Shown piece after piece: positions 63,730 through 64,000 of a DNA stretch of 64,000 nucleotides. Under the pieces are notes generated by a model. That model saw only the letters and a program-made list of their open reading frames with translations. It was not told where the DNA came from and did no database searches. The position numbers and the translations under genes were made by a program. The DNA lies in the NCBI GenBank assembly GCA_014946745.1, contig JADCRD010000001.1, forward strand, positions 3,033,171-3,097,170, given 5' to 3'. This DNA is from Lysobacterales bacterium (GTDB lineage: Bacteria > Pseudomonadota > Gammaproteobacteria > Xanthomonadales > Xanthomonadaceae). Position 1 is the first letter of the stretch. Every line of letters begins with the position of its first letter.

Positions 63730-64000
63730 TCATCCGCGTCGCCGCAGCTGCAGGCCGGCGATACCGAACATCAGCAGCACCAGGCTCAGCAGCGCCCAGG
63801 GCGCGTCCACCGGAATCACGGCAGGGCGCGGGTTCGACGGCGGCGTCGGGCCGACCGCATCTTCGTTGTTGTTGTTGATCGGATCGAGCTGGTCGCCGCG
63901 CACCGTCGCCACGTTGCGGAAGTTGCCTGTCGCCTGCACGCGCACCTGCATCACCAGGGTCTCGGTCTCGCCCACCGCGAGGTTGCCCACGGTCCACAGC
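63730..64000 (-). CDS. C-terminal end of a DUF11 surface protein with IPTL-CTERM-like tail (cut by window)
   Basis: Only the last 89 or so codons are present; the gene continues beyond the right edge. The visible part reads LWTVGNLAVGETETLVMQV, the end of a DUF11 repeat (then NVATVRGDQLDPINNNNED). A proline linker and a sorting-signal-like tail follow: IPVDAPWALLSLVLLMFGIAG with terminal RRRG. The tail fits the IPTL-CTERM type (motif, membrane helix, arginines). It is a different export tail from the GFE tail of the other secreted proteins. Confidence 0.82.
   Translation of the reverse strand, partial: LWTVGNLAVGETETLVMQVRVQATGNFRNVATVRGDQLDPINNNNEDAVGPTPPSNPRPAVIPVDAPWALLSLVLLMFGIAGLQLRRRG

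Overview
The window is very GC-rich and densely packed with genes. It has no rRNA, tRNA, CRISPR array, prophage or insertion sequence that I can recognise. Gene content and style point to a gammaproteobacterium of the Lysobacterales (Xanthomonadales). Pointers are the short GGGATT-type and GGTGGGTC-type intergenic repeats, the ECF sigma / Ser-Thr kinase pairs, the secreted proteins ending in an LFRDGFE-like tail, and the cysJ-cysI-cysH-cysG order. The assignment is an inference from gene content.

Layout. 14-6362 (minus): a MacA/MacB-like export operon (adaptor, ATPase, two permeases) ending in a sigma-54 response regulator; a matching -24/-12 promoter and an inverted-repeat upstream site lie before its first gene. 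6558-10201 (plus): a TMEM175-like channel, a DUF1415 protein and a patatin/Omp85 two-domain protein. 10299-12980 (minus): an MscS channel, a TfoX C-terminal-domain protein and free methionine-R-sulfoxide reductase. 13078-18760 (plus): bioD, an ECF sigma factor, a TPR Ser/Thr kinase and a secreted delta-60 repeat protein. 18792-24365 (minus): an RND pump and adaptor with a TrmH-type RNA methylase. 24703-30900 (plus): assimilatory sulfate reduction, with repeats embedded in the 5' part of cysG. 31311-34681 (plus): a second ECF sigma / TPR-kinase pair.

34771-50665 is rich in accessory secreted proteins: a 1081-residue VCBS/discoidin-like protein, a choice-of-anchor Q beta-helix protein, a BP74-like protein, a Kelch-like propeller and a PQQ-like propeller. 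Between them lie an AraC regulator, a VOC protein, a zinc alcohol dehydrogenase and a PepSY/cytochrome b561 pair. 51099-59788 holds a glycosyltransferase, a TerB-like protein, an M24 peptidase, a YCII protein, a third Ser/Thr kinase, RraA, a LysR regulator and a SnoaL-like protein. 59820-63595 holds an F420-reductase-like protein, a BLUF photoreceptor, an Ada-AlkA fusion and Ogt. The right edge cuts a DUF11 / IPTL-CTERM surface protein.

Most notable: (1) an [LIV]F-x-[DS]-x-FE tail shared by four otherwise unrelated secreted proteins, and present just after the leader of a fifth; (2) a predicted sigma-54 autoregulatory circuit; (3) two paralogous ECF sigma / kinase modules with start-stop overlap; (4) intergenic repeat islands bracketed by inverted GGGATT runs, one of which is in frame with cysG.
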